Positions 8,509-17,353 of a stretch of DNA of 64,000 bases are shown here, one piece after another. Below the pieces are notes generated by a model. The model worked only from the letters and a program-made list of their open reading frames with translations. It had not been told where the DNA came from and made no database searches. The stretch comes from Dictyobacter formicarum (GTDB lineage Bacteria > Chloroflexota > Ktedonobacteria > Ktedonobacterales > Ktedonobacteraceae). Both the position numbers and the translations under genes were made by a program. Within the stretch, counting starts at the first letter, position 1. Every line of letters begins with the position of its first letter. The stretch covers positions 37,475 to 101,474 of the forward strand of contig NZ_BNJJ01000029.1 of assembly GCF_016587435.1 (NCBI RefSeq), in the 5' to 3' direction.

Positions 8509-9703
8509 GAAATACCCTTCAGAATCACAGCCTGAAACCTTTTGTCGTCTCGATATGGAAGGTGTATTTCCTGATGATTTCTCGATGGATGAAGTTGAGT
8601 TTGCCTGTGAGCTAGATGCCTTATTTTCTCCTGAGCACGAGGAGCTTCCACCTCTGTTTGTGCAGACATTAATGGATTCTGAAGATGCGCGTTTACAACC
8701 TGCTGAACATGAATTTGAGTTGAAGACGAAGGCTGCTGTATTTCGTCGTCTTCAACTGGAACGCTGCCTTGTGAACTCTCCACATCCTTCTTTACGCTCG
8801 ACACTCTTTGATGGGCTGACAACCATTTCTCGTCCCTTGTTGGCTTTCTGCGCGTCCTGTGCCTTCTTCATGTTACTCACTGTCGTAGCAACTGCTCCGG
8901 CCTTTGCGTCGGGCTTGAGTTATCTTCTGGCTGGTGCTCATAGCGGGGTATTGTTGGTTAATAATGCCCCCGTTGTGTCTTCAACGGTTTCAAATGTGAA
9001 GCATGATCAGGGCACATCCAAAAATGAGACGCAGCAAATTAGCCTGGCCCAGGCTCAGCATCTTTTGCATTTCCCTCTTTTTGTCCCTTCATCTGTTCCT
9101 AGCCGCTATAATCAGAGTGACTTTTATATGTATGGAGGAGATAATAGTTGGGCCGATGGTCCAATTATGGTGGTTGAGTATACATACGCTCTCCCCGGCG
9201 TAGCTCCTAAGCATATTACTATTTGTGAATTTAAACCTCAGCGCACAGTGTACCTGGTTGTTAAAAATGGAGCGGCCAAGCAGATTCCTGTTAACCATGG
9301 TGGCAACAGCGAGTCAGCCATCTTTGTTGAGGGCCACTGGACACAGACTGGTGACGCTGATGCTACCTGGGTCTATAATGATCGCAGCGAGATTGTTGAT
9401 GAAAATAATGGTGTCGTCTTCTGGATTGTTGGCGATCCAAGCGATGGTATAAACAATGCTGAGCTGACCTCTGTGGCTAATTCACTACAGGTGTTTGATC
9501 TGCATGCTGGCCACCATATCGGAGGCCGTATTGATCGGGTCACACAGAGTGATGAAGAGACTCCGAGCCAGTTTGCCAATGACGTCATTTCATTGGACAG
9601 TCCTGATAATAATGGTGGTCCTTCTTTTAAACTGGTTGGCGCAACCTCTGATCAACCCCAAAGTCGTAATGCACTGATCAGCCAGTATCCCTTTATGCAA
9701 TAG
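8489..9703 (+). CDS. Membrane-bound anti-sigma factor-like protein with DUF4367-like sensor domain
   Basis: A 404-residue single-pass membrane protein. The cytoplasmic N-terminal part of about 115 residues is acidic. One transmembrane segment lies at about residues 117-143 (rich in Phe, Leu and Ala, ending in APAFASG). The outer part contains a domain that begins ISLAQAQHLL and FVPSSVPSRY, the pattern of DUF4367 domains attached to anti-sigma proteins. No zinc-binding HxxxCxxC motif of classical ZAS anti-sigma factors is seen, so the role is inferred from position and topology. AAGGAG (8476-8481) is 7 nt before ATG 8489; the alternatives at 8483 and 8495 fit less well. The gene starts inside the sigma gene. 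Confidence 0.72.
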   Translation: MSMSEFEKYPSESQPETFCRLDMEGVFPDDFSMDEVEFACELDALFSPEHEELPPLFVQTLMDSEDARLQPAEHEFELKTKAAVFRRLQLERCLVNSPHPSLRSTLFDGLTTISRPLLAFCASCAFFMLLTVVATAPAFASGLSYLLAGAHSGVLLVNNAPVVSSTVSNVKHDQGTSKNETQQISLAQAQHLLHFPLFVPSSVPSRYNQSDFYMYGGDNSWADGPIMVVEYTYALPGVAPKHITICEFKPQRTVYLVVKNGAAKQIPVNHGGNSESAIFVEGHWTQTGDADATWVYNDRSEIVDENNGVVFWIVGDPSDGINNAELTSVANSLQVFDLHAGHHIGGRIDRVTQSDEETPSQFANDVISLDSPDNNGGPSFKLVGATSDQPQSRNALISQYPFMQ

Positions 9704-9706
9704 CAT

Positions 9707-9754
9707 CCAGGCGATATCTCTCTATAAAAATAGAGGGATATCGATTACACCTGG
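9707..9754 (+). terminator. Hairpin after the anti-sigma gene
   Basis: Fourteen-pair stem with one wobble (9712-9725 with 9730-9743) around an AAAA loop, extended by CCAGG/CCTGG after a 6-nt bulge. There is no long T tract, only TTTTCC further on, so it may be a terminator or an mRNA-stabilising hairpin. Confidence 0.5.
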
Positions 9755-9833
9755 CCTACTTTTCCTATCTCCGTACTTCTAGCTTGTTTATATTGCACGA
9801 TTCAGAAGTGCCTGAAGCAAAATCTCCACTTGA

Positions 9834-9850
9834 ACCGTATACTATACGGT
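9834..9850. promoter_or_regulatory. Operator-like 17-bp palindrome
   Basis: ACCGTATA and TATACGGT flank a single central C, a perfect dyad of the size bound by dimeric helix-turn-helix repressors. The nearest candidate binders are the XRE protein at 10163 and the TetR protein at 10653. No function is proven. Confidence 0.35.
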
Positions 9851-10162
9851 GAGAAAATTCTTCAAAATGTTCTTGCCCGAAAATGATTGGCTAAATAGCG
9901 ATCATACGTCTGTTTTGACAATTTCACTGCAAGGTTTAGGCCTCTATATGCGTTTACTATAGAGGACTGCCTTTGATGTGTTTTAGATTAAAAGGTTATT
10001 GTTGACGTTGAAAAGTTCTTATTATTGTGTCACTGGACAACAACCTGTACCATCTGGTATGCTATTTAATGAAAATAGAGAAAGTGTATGCAGGTTTTGC
10101 AACAGTCGTCTTCTCTTGCAATGGCGCCAGAGAGGCTAGTATAACACCTCGAAGGAGAGGAC

Positions 10163-10372
10163 ATGAAAGTAGCAACTAAAGTGAGAATGACAAGATCTCA
10201 CGGTATCCCCAATTTACGTGTGCTTCGCCAAAAGAAAGGGCTGAGTTTAGGACAACTTGCTGACCTTTCGGGTCTTCGACGCGACACTATTACTCATCTT
10301 GAAACGGGTCGCGAAGAGGCTCAACCATATCACTTACGTATTTTAGCTCGTGTGTTGGGGTTCCTACTTTAG
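10163..10372 (+). CDS. Small XRE-family (Cro/CI) helix-turn-helix protein
   Basis: A 69-residue protein that is almost entirely one HTH_3 domain: IPNLRVLRQKKGLSLGQLA, then LSGLRRDTITHLETG as turn and recognition helix, ending in LRILARVLG. AAGGAG lies 5 nt before the ATG. Such small Cro-like proteins bind DNA as dimers, and nothing beyond the DNA-binding domain is present. It stands alone and is followed by a strong hairpin terminator. The target may be its own upstream region, which holds a 17-bp palindrome. No toxin or phage gene adjoins it. Confidence 0.88.
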   Translation: MKVATKVRMTRSHGIPNLRVLRQKKGLSLGQLADLSGLRRDTITHLETGREEAQPYHLRILARVLGFLL

Positions 10373-10458
10373 ATCTGGTCTCTTAAGCAAGTGACTCTTT
10401 AGGATTAATGCCTGGACATCTCTAAGATGCCTTTCTAGCCATTCTTCCTTCATTTTAT

Positions 10459-10512
10459 AAATATTCGTTTATGCTCTGCTACTCAAAACAGAGCATAAAC
10501 GAATATTTTTTG
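10459..10512. terminator. Long perfect hairpin terminator
   Basis: Twenty perfectly paired bases (10459-10478 with 10489-10508), ten-base loop, followed by a T run. It ends the XRE transcript; the A-rich left foot could also serve the opposite strand. Confidence 0.85.
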
Positions 10513-10652
10513 TTGGCAATTCCTTGACTTTTCCTTTTGTGCTACGTATATTTTAATTGATTAGATAATTAATTGTTTTTGTTCTTACATAACATAGAGG
10601 GCTATTCGCTACATGGTTAGCGGGACCGTGGTATGGAAAGTGGAGATTATAT

Positions 10653-11261
10653 ATGGCAAGAACTCCGAAAATAGTGGAGGATCGGCGTGAGCAAATTTTA
10701 GCGGCTGCCATCAGTGTCTTTGCCCGGAAAGGTTTTAGTCGTGCTACCAACAAAGATATTGCTCGTGAAGCCGGGATTACTCCTGGCTTGATCTATCATT
10801 ATTTTGAGAATAAAGAGGCGCTGCTCAACGCAATAGTAGAAAATTATTCCCCATTAAGTGCGCTACGTTCTTTGCCTGCCGGTGTCGTTGAACTACCACC
10901 AGAGGCCTTTTTGCATGCGGTTTTGCCGCAGATTTTGCAAGTTGTTGAAAGCGAAACCTTTATACAGCTTATCCGTGTCTTTCTGCCTGAAGTGTTATAC
11001 AATCCAGAAATTACACCGGTGAGCACCCGTATTTTCCAACAAGTAACAGCCTTCCTGGATCAGTACCTTACACGCAGGATGGTGCTAGGTGACCTTCGAA
11101 CGGTTGATGCCAGCCTGGTTTCTCAGTCTATAATTAGCAACGTTGTCGGCTTTGTTATGCGCCGTCAGATTTTGCGTGATCCTCTTGTCACGCATTATAC
11201 CCATGCACAGATTGTTGACACGATCGTCGATATAACCTTTAGGGGACTATTACCACGCTAG
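10653..11261 (+). CDS. TetR/AcrR family transcriptional regulator
   Basis: A 202-residue repressor. The N-terminal TetR DNA-binding domain is clear: RREQILAAAISVFARKGFSRATNKDIAREAGITPGLIYHYFENKEALL spans about residues 10-58, quoted here in pieces as RREQILAAAISVFARKGF, TNKDIAREAGIT and LIYHYFENKEALL. The remaining 140 residues are the helical ligand-binding and dimer domain, which has no recognisable ligand signature. GGAG sits about 7 nt before the ATG. The divergent or adjacent target is not obvious; the following Idh/MocA-SDR pair on the same strand is a possible regulated operon. Confidence 0.9.
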   Translation: MARTPKIVEDRREQILAAAISVFARKGFSRATNKDIAREAGITPGLIYHYFENKEALLNAIVENYSPLSALRSLPAGVVELPPEAFLHAVLPQILQVVESETFIQLIRVFLPEVLYNPEITPVSTRIFQQVTAFLDQYLTRRMVLGDLRTVDASLVSQSIISNVVGFVMRRQILRDPLVTHYTHAQIVDTIVDITFRGLLPR

Positions 11262-11504
11262 AGTGTTCCAACCTGCCTCTGTATCGACAAACGCGAATGA
11301 TCCACTGCTATCGATTATCACACGCCGATTTCTTCCCACATAAGTTCCTCCCTTGAAATCTCTACTATATATGGTATGCTACGTACTGTTGGGTAGGCTT
11401 TGGTATGCAGTAGAGTTATTATCATTCTATGTATATATGTCTATAACCGCCTCAACGGTATGTTACTTATTCTATCTATTAGTAGACAAGGAGTGTTACC
11501 GGGA

Positions 11505-12602
11505 ATGACGAGCGAAACGCAAAATAAAAAAATTCGTATAGGCATTATTGGTTTAGGGTTTGGCGGAGAGAGTGCGCTCAAGGGTTTTCGATTGTTGCCA
11601 GATGTTGAGGCGGTAGCGTTGGCTGGACTTGAGGAGGATCGCCTGGCCTATTTAGGCGATACATTTGGTATTCCAGCTACGAGCCGTTACCGGGATTATC
11701 AAGATCTGCTGGCCATTGAGGATCTTGATGCAGTCAGTGTGGCTGTTCCTAACGCTTTACACGCTCCCATTGCTACCGCTGCTTTAGAGCGGGGGTTGCA
11801 TGTGCTGTGTGAGAAACCTCTGGCCCGCAACAGCGAAGAGGCCGAGGCTATGGTGCAGGCCGCGACTAAGGCGAACCGCGTCTTGCAGGTTGTCTTCAAT
11901 CATCGCGAGCGCAATGATGTACAGACATTAAAACGCTATATTGATGATGGTAAATTAGGTAATATTTATTATGCCAAAGCTTACTGGATGCGTCGTCGCG
12001 GTATTCCAGGTGCTGGCTCGTGGTTCGTCAATAAAAACATAGCTGGCGGCGGTCCGCTGATTGATCTGGGTGTGCATGTGCTGGATATGGCTCTCTATCT
12101 GCTTGAAGAACCTTCTGTATTGACAGTGAGCGCTTCGACTTATAATGAACTGGGTAGTCGCGGTGTCGGTTTTGATCCAAATGCACGCAAATCGGGAGTT
12201 GGCCATGGTTATGAGGTTGAGGATCTGGCTACCGCCTTCCTGCGCCTCTCAACCGGTGGAACACTGCTCCTGGAGACTAGCTGGGCAACCCATAGCAGCG
12301 CTCAGGATGATTATGGAATTGTTCTTTATGGAACCGAGGGCGGCGCTGATATTCGCGTCAAGAACTATAATACAGAGAATACCGTGACCATCTATACCGA
12401 TATTGCCGGTGTGCCATCTGAGATTCATCCTCATACGCGTGGTGGCCAGTTCCATAATGCGGTGACCAGGGAGTTTATCGAGCGTATCACCAGTGGCAAC
12501 TGGTCTCTTTACAATGGGGCTGATGGCCTGCGCCGCGCTCGTATTATCGACGCCTGTTATGCATCCGCTTTGCAGGGACGCGAGGTTATGATCGAGTCAT
12601 AA
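11505..12602 (+). CDS. Gfo/Idh/MocA family NAD(P)-dependent oxidoreductase
   Basis: A 365-residue dehydrogenase of the sugar and inositol type. The Rossmann dinucleotide motif is GIIGLGFGGESA near the N-terminus. The family signature CEKPLARNSEEAEAM follows at about residue 105, and the C-terminal alpha/beta domain carries GGGPLIDLGVHVLDM with the catalytic-region histidine. The substrate is not predictable. ATG 11505 follows AAGGAG by 11 nt; the longer frame from 11400 has no ribosome site and would add a run of hydrophobic residues without match to the family. The next gene, an SDR, starts 38 bp downstream, so both probably act on the same polyol or sugar. Confidence 0.9.
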   Translation: MTSETQNKKIRIGIIGLGFGGESALKGFRLLPDVEAVALAGLEEDRLAYLGDTFGIPATSRYRDYQDLLAIEDLDAVSVAVPNALHAPIATAALERGLHVLCEKPLARNSEEAEAMVQAATKANRVLQVVFNHRERNDVQTLKRYIDDGKLGNIYYAKAYWMRRRGIPGAGSWFVNKNIAGGGPLIDLGVHVLDMALYLLEEPSVLTVSASTYNELGSRGVGFDPNARKSGVGHGYEVEDLATAFLRLSTGGTLLLETSWATHSSAQDDYGIVLYGTEGGADIRVKNYNTENTVTIYTDIAGVPSEIHPHTRGGQFHNAVTREFIERITSGNWSLYNGADGLRRARIIDACYASALQGREVMIES

Positions 12603-12640
12603 TCATTCATAAATCAGGTTTTGTATTAAAGGAGATTTTT

Positions 12641-13417
12641 ATGGAAGAGACAACGCAGACAAAGGCCGCTTTAATCACAGGGGGATCCCGTGGAATTGGG
12701 GCGGAGACTGTCCTGGCATTGGCCGATCGTGGCTATGATGTGTCTTTTAACTTTCGCAATAAGGCCGCGCGCGCTGATGAAGTTGTCTCTCAAGCTATCC
12801 GGCGAGGTGTGCAGGCTCTGGCAGTGGGTTGCGATATTACGCGCCCTGAGGACAGAGCTCGCCTGTTTGTCGAAGTGCAGCAGTGGCACGCTCAACTGGA
12901 TGTGTTAATCCTTAATGCTTCTGGTGGTCTGGAGAAGGATGCGCTGGCGCTCGATCCTGACTATCCCATGCATATCAATCGGGATGCCCAAATGGCCCTG
13001 GTTGACCTGGCGCTGCCCCTGCTACGTCCCGGTGGCGCAATTGTGTTTATTACCAGCCACTGGGCCCATCTGTATGGGCATGGCATTCAGCATGTACCTA
13101 CCTATGAGCCAGTTGCGAAATCCAAGTATGCTGGTGAGCAGGCTTTGAGAGCGCGCCAGCAAGAGTTTGCTGACCGGGGCATTCGTTTTGTAGTGGTAAC
13201 GGGCGATCTCATTGAAGGTACCATTACTCCAAAGCTTTTAGAGCGTTCAGCACCCGGTCTGGCTGCCAGTCGTAGCCATCAGGCTGGCCCATTGCCTACC
13301 GCTGCCGAAATGGGTGAAGCTATTGCTATTGCTGCTACCGATGCAACCATTCCTGACGGGCATACCATCGTTATCGGTGGCTCCCTCGAATCACTGCTCT
13401 CTGAGAGCGCCTCATAA
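12641..13417 (+). CDS. Short-chain dehydrogenase/reductase (SDR)
   Basis: A 258-residue Rossmann-fold enzyme. The cofactor motif is GGSRGIGAET (residues 14-23), the NAG-like position reads LNASGG, and the active-site serine is in FITSHWAHLYG. The expected YxxxK catalytic pair is not in standard form: the region reads YEPVAKSKYAGEQAL, so Tyr and Lys are spaced by four rather than three residues, or a different Tyr is used. Activity is therefore likely but not certain. AAGGAG stands upstream of the ATG with a T-rich spacer. It forms an operon with the Idh/MocA gene and ends at a strong terminator. Confidence 0.87.
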   Translation: MEETTQTKAALITGGSRGIGAETVLALADRGYDVSFNFRNKAARADEVVSQAIRRGVQALAVGCDITRPEDRARLFVEVQQWHAQLDVLILNASGGLEKDALALDPDYPMHINRDAQMALVDLALPLLRPGGAIVFITSHWAHLYGHGIQHVPTYEPVAKSKYAGEQALRARQQEFADRGIRFVVVTGDLIEGTITPKLLERSAPGLAASRSHQAGPLPTAAEMGEAIAIAATDATIPDGHTIVIGGSLESLLSESAS

Positions 13418-13495
13418 TAAATGAGGTCAGGATTTGTTATGTGAGCTGACCTGGGTTGTGTGCTCTGGTAGGAGCGGCTGGACAAGAGAATAGGT

Positions 13496-13527
13496 AGCAG
13501 GAGGCCACACGGCCTCCTGCTTTTTTT
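13496..13527 (+). terminator. Rho-independent terminator
   Basis: Eleven perfect pairs (13496-13506 with 13511-13521), ACAC loop and seven T. It ends the oxidoreductase operon, in front of a convergent gene. Confidence 0.92.
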
Positions 13528-13530
13528 GAG

Positions 13531-14727
13531 CTACGAGAGCACTGGTTGAGCTGGTTGGAAGGCTGGATAGTAAGGGGACTCTTCCGTATCTGGCCAGAGC
13601 AAGCGCATCTTCTGGGCCAGCTTGTAGAGCGTATTGCCGATGGCCTGCATATATCCACAGGACGCGCTCAAGTGCGCGGCGTTTTCGAAGAACAGCAGAT
13701 AACGTTGGCGATCGGTCAAGGCCATAATAAAGCGGTCCTGGGGCAGGATAACTTCTAGTGGTACCATGGTATGAAAGCCAAGCACCCAGGATATGGCAGC
13801 TTCAACCAGACCGTGGTAGAACAGTGTATCATCCGCTGCAGCCGGGCAACCCTGGCTGAGCTCGCTACGGTAGCGTGCCTCCATGCGAAGAACAACGCTT
13901 TCAGGTATTCGATAGAGGCAACGACAGGTTGGAAATGGTACCCGGCCGTAAGCTCCCTCTAGCAGTGCATGGGTATACATGCCACCCTCAAAGTCGATCA
14001 TGCGCACGCCCTGTGGAGTTTGAATGATATTATCGGGGCAGGCATCTCCTTGCATAAAGGCCAGAAATGGACCTGGATTGGTCAAGGCTGCTTGTAGGGT
14101 TTGCAGTTCCTGGTCGACTCCAGGTTCAGGTTGCACATTAAGGGTCGTAACGATCTTTTCTATTTGTGCCTGTAGCCAGTCGAAGCTAAAATACCGGCTT
14201 TCCTCTCGCTGTCCCAGTGCCGCCCGTATGGCTGTGTATTCGGCTTGCTTGCCTATTGAGAGTGCATGCAGACGTCCATGTACGCCTGCATAATCTAGCA
14301 AAGCGGCTGCAGCCAGCGCGCCATCATGACCTAACAATATCTGATTGAGCTGCTGACCAGGTCCAAGATCCTCCATAACAAACATGCTTAGATTTTGATC
14401 GCCAGCATAGAATCTTGGTGCCAGCGGCTGTTCAGGCGATAATGCCTGTATGAATTGCAGGCTGGCCCATTCATTCAAGAAGAGCTGATTGGCCTGTGGT
14501 AGTGGCGTACCATCGGGTTCACTGGCCTGTTTAATAATGACGCCGGGAGCCAGTAAAGCTGGTCCTTCCAGTAAGGAGCAACGGTAGACCCGGGAACGCT
14601 GGCTACCTCCTAGATCTTCGCCCGCGCCAAGGCGAATGGTAGTGCCATAGTGACTACTCAACAGTTTTTCAGCCTGCGCAATGGTCTCAACTACTTGCAG
14701 AGGCTGCGTTGTCTGGTCCTGTGACAT
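13531..14727 (-). CDS. Aminoglycoside phosphotransferase-like kinase
   Basis: A 398-residue protein of the APH/choline-kinase fold. The Brenner motif region reads MQGDACPDNII, where the usual His of HGD is Gln, and the metal-binding DxD region reads MIDFEGG. The N-terminal lobe carries the ATP-binding beta sheet with VIIKQASEPDG. Substrates in this superfamily range from aminoglycosides to choline, homoserine and fructosamine, and the sequence does not choose between them. AAAGGA lies about 9 nt before the ATG (14725-14727). It stands alone on the minus strand, convergent with the SDR operon. Confidence 0.72.
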   Translation of the reverse strand: MSQDQTTQPLQVVETIAQAEKLLSSHYGTTIRLGAGEDLGGSQRSRVYRCSLLEGPALLAPGVIIKQASEPDGTPLPQANQLFLNEWASLQFIQALSPEQPLAPRFYAGDQNLSMFVMEDLGPGQQLNQILLGHDGALAAAALLDYAGVHGRLHALSIGKQAEYTAIRAALGQREESRYFSFDWLQAQIEKIVTTLNVQPEPGVDQELQTLQAALTNPGPFLAFMQGDACPDNIIQTPQGVRMIDFEGGMYTHALLEGAYGRVPFPTCRCLYRIPESVVLRMEARYRSELSQGCPAAADDTLFYHGLVEAAISWVLGFHTMVPLEVILPQDRFIMALTDRQRYLLFFENAAHLSASCGYMQAIGNTLYKLAQKMRLLWPDTEESPYYPAFQPAQPVLS

Positions 14728-15038
14728 AGGTTCCGTCCTTTATAGTCATCTCTGGTTATGACTGATTGTATGCTTAGTACGCCGATAGAAATTATTTTTC
14801 CTCTGCATCAAATCTTCCATGGTTACTGATCAGTTTGCGGCGGAGCGAGGCCGCCTCAGTATAATAGACAGCGTTTGAGAATCCTGTTGACTTGCTTTTC
14901 ACTATAGTGTACTCCATTTTCAGATGATTGGCATGTAAATATAGGGCATGTAATACAACTTCAGGGTTATAGTAGACGTAATGTAAAAGGAAAGTGTATA
15001 CTCATCTTTAGTGTTCTTCGAGAGAGAGGTCTTACAGG
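14728..15038. other. Divergent intergenic region
   Basis: Lies between the minus-strand phosphotransferase and the plus-strand small membrane protein. It holds a TATAAT at 14860-14865 and a TTGACT further right, neither with a good partner at the right spacing. No gene is seen. Confidence 0.4.
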
Positions 15039-15461
15039 ATGGCACCCCAGATGGATTCACAGGAGCAGCGCCCTAATCCTTCTACCTATCAAGGTTACGA
15101 AGGTACGGCAGCATATCGCCAGAATATACCACCCTATGAACGTGAGCAGGCAGCTTATGGTCAGCCGGCTGGTGAGAATAAATTTGCAGACGATAATTTT
15201 GTGGAGGCTGTGGCTCAACGTCTGGGCCAGCGCTTAACACAAAATCAAAATTTTGGTGGCAAAATACACCAGCCAGGCAGCACCAGGTCTAAAGCTTCAT
15301 CCGGACAGCGCCTGGCGCTGGCAATTGTTTCAATTGGAGTACTTGTTCCTCTTTCAGGTATTCTCCTGAGTGGTGTAGGTGGTGCTATCGGCTTTGCCTC
15401 ACTTATCGTGGCTGGTGGCATTATCGCCCTTGTCAACCTGATTTTTAACCTGTTAGGATAA
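15039..15461 (+). CDS. Small membrane protein with disordered N-terminus
   Basis: A 140-residue protein of unknown function. The first 60 residues are rich in Gln, Pro, Tyr and Gly (SQEQRPNPSTYQGYEG) and probably disordered. A short amphipathic stretch NFVEAVAQRLGQRL follows, then two adjacent hydrophobic segments at about residues 88-112 and 116-139 form a membrane hairpin with many glycines. An Arg/Lys-rich stretch before the first segment suggests the N-terminus is cytoplasmic. A ribosome site GAGAGAGG lies upstream. It is convergent with the dynamin-like gene across a shared terminator. Confidence 0.7.
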   Translation: MAPQMDSQEQRPNPSTYQGYEGTAAYRQNIPPYEREQAAYGQPAGENKFADDNFVEAVAQRLGQRLTQNQNFGGKIHQPGSTRSKASSGQRLALAIVSIGVLVPLSGILLSGVGGAIGFASLIVAGGIIALVNLIFNLLG

Positions 15462-15480
15462 CATCAAAAATGGGAGCCCA

Positions 15481-15534
15481 AAAAAAGGTGTTATGAGTTG
15501 CAGAAAATGTGCTGCCAATCATAACACCTTTTTT
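15481..15534. terminator. Bidirectional terminator
   Basis: AAAAAAGGTGTTATGA pairs perfectly with its complement (15481-15496 with 15519-15534). The A and T tails serve both strands. The stop codon of the minus-strand gene lies in the right foot. Confidence 0.92.
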
Positions 15535-17284
15535 AGCCTTTCTCTATTTCGTTTTTGATGGTGGTGATAGTGTCATTCAGCTGGCTAATGCGAGCCTGGA
15601 TCTCGGTGGTTTTTTGCTGCTCGGCACGCACGAATCGTGTATATGGAGCGATAGCATCTTCGATACGATTGATGGAGTTCTGTAGTTCTTTGCGAAACTG
15701 CTCGCTCATGGCCGAAGTCAGACCCTGTTGCAACTCCATCATTTTTTCGTCAAAAGCTCTTTTTGCCTGCTTACGGCGCAGCGGAATAATACCATAACCG
15801 ACCAACAGCAGGCCCAGTCCCGCGATGATGCCGGTAACGTCGGCTGCCAGTGTACCCATAAAAGCGACGATTAATGCTCCCAGGCCGATGCCTCCAGCTC
15901 CAGTGATCACTGCCTGGGCCACCGTATTGCGCATGTCCTGAGATAACTGTGTAGACTCTGCTTCCTGGTCATAGGTTTGGATTACTCCCGTCACGGTATG
16001 CGAGACCGATTGCAGGAGGAGACGGCGGTTATAATCAAACTGGCGACTAACGGTTCCGATCATGTGATCATCACGGCGCAGGCTTACTTCGCGTCGCCGA
16101 TCGATATATTCCATGATGTTTTGCCAGAAATGATGTTCTTGTTCAACCATCCAATCGATCATCTCCTGGACGGCATGTTCAATGCGAGCGGCGCTATCGC
16201 CCAGGACCTCGTGCTCAAATTCGCGGCGGATACGCTCACTCTGTACCAGATCCAGAATACGGCGCAGGCGAATGGTATCTTCGAAGAAGTAATCACCACG
16301 CTGGCGCATCTCCAGGACAATGTTGGTGATCTCAGTGAGGCGATGCTTGAAGTTGCGCTCCATGTCCTCGCGATAGAAGGTCAGTTGCTTCTCGATATTG
16401 GTGACGGTGCGCGCATCTTCGGCCAGTAATTTGGCGCGCTCCTCTACCGAGGCCCGCGTTTGATCCAGCAGACGTTGCATTACTCCCAGTGGACTCAATA
16501 ACTTCAGGCGCACCCGTTCTTTGGCATCCAATGTTTCAAACAGATACTCTTCGAGCTTGCCGAAGCGGCTACGTTCCCAGAGCTCAACAGCCTGGTGTCC
16601 AACAGCCTGGCGTGCCTGCTGCGCCAGTAGAGCTGAAACTGGAAAGATATCTGCCCGAAAGCCCAGTAGTTGTTGGCAGTTGTTAGCAATGAATGTGGTA
16701 ATTTTCTGTAGCTCTTCTGGTGAGCGCAACAGATCGATTTTATTAAGAATGAAAATGACTTTCTTACCCCAGGCCCGGATGCGCTCCAGGAAGCTTTTTT
16801 CGCTCTGCGTGAAGGGTCGATCAGTTGAGGTGACAAACAATATCAGATCACTACGAGGCACGAATTCTTCGGTCAGGCGTTGATGTTTGAGCAGAATGGC
16901 GTTGACGCCGGGTGTGTCCACAATACTGATGTCGCGCAAGAACTCTGCTGGATAGTCCATTTCGAGGATATCTCGTGCCAGCATATGTTGCGATTGTTCC
17001 GCACCATGGCGCAAGATAGTCACCTGGTGTGTTGTAGGGATAACACCTTCTTCTAATACCTCGTCATGAAGCAAGGCATTAATGCAGGCGGATTTGCCTG
17101 CATTAAATTCGCCTACAATGACCAGCAAGAATAGATCATCGAGCGAGGCTGTGACCTGTCGCAGGGTTTTCTCATAGGACTCACCGCCCTCAAAATTCTC
17201 CAGGCAACTTGCCAGATCAATTGCTAGCTGTTTTTCTTGTTGTAGCAGGGCACGTTGTCGCTCTTGTAAGATAGATTTGGCCAT
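15533..17284 (-). CDS. Bacterial dynamin-like GTPase
   Basis: A 583-residue large GTPase. The G1 motif is GEFNAGKSACINALL near residue 60, G3 is DTPGV and G4 is NKID, followed by long helical stalk segments. A hydrophobic hairpin at about residues 460-510 (AVITGAGGIGLGALIV and IIAGLGLLLVGYGIIPL) would insert into the membrane, and a coiled coil ends the protein. Relatives remodel or protect membranes. The inner ATG at 17282-17284 is preferred because AGGAG lies 11 nt upstream; the ATGs 42 bp earlier have no ribosome site. The lipid kinase gene ends upstream of it on the same strand after a 69-bp gap, so the two may be co-transcribed and both concern the membrane. Confidence 0.87.
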   Translation of the reverse strand: MAKSILQERQRALLQQEKQLAIDLASCLENFEGGESYEKTLRQVTASLDDLFLLVIVGEFNAGKSACINALLHDEVLEEGVIPTTHQVTILRHGAEQSQHMLARDILEMDYPAEFLRDISIVDTPGVNAILLKHQRLTEEFVPRSDLILFVTSTDRPFTQSEKSFLERIRAWGKKVIFILNKIDLLRSPEELQKITTFIANNCQQLLGFRADIFPVSALLAQQARQAVGHQAVELWERSRFGKLEEYLFETLDAKERVRLKLLSPLGVMQRLLDQTRASVEERAKLLAEDARTVTNIEKQLTFYREDMERNFKHRLTEITNIVLEMRQRGDYFFEDTIRLRRILDLVQSERIRREFEHEVLGDSAARIEHAVQEMIDWMVEQEHHFWQNIMEYIDRRREVSLRRDDHMIGTVSRQFDYNRRLLLQSVSHTVTGVIQTYDQEAESTQLSQDMRNTVAQAVITGAGGIGLGALIVAFMGTLAADVTGIIAGLGLLLVGYGIIPLRRKQAKRAFDEKMMELQQGLTSAMSEQFRKELQNSINRIEDAIAPYTRFVRAEQQKTTEIQARISQLNDTITTIKNEIEKG

Positions 17285-17353
17285 ACTTTTTATATCTCCT
17301 CTGCGTGGCCACTGTTTCGCCATCATGATTGATGGTGCTGTAGTAGTAATACG

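Larger units (their letters stand above)
9704..10162. other. Intergenic region before the XRE regulator
   Basis: Contains the hairpin at 9707-9754 and a 17-bp perfect palindrome at 9834-9850 that looks like an operator. The rest is AT-rich and no gene is seen. Confidence 0.5.
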
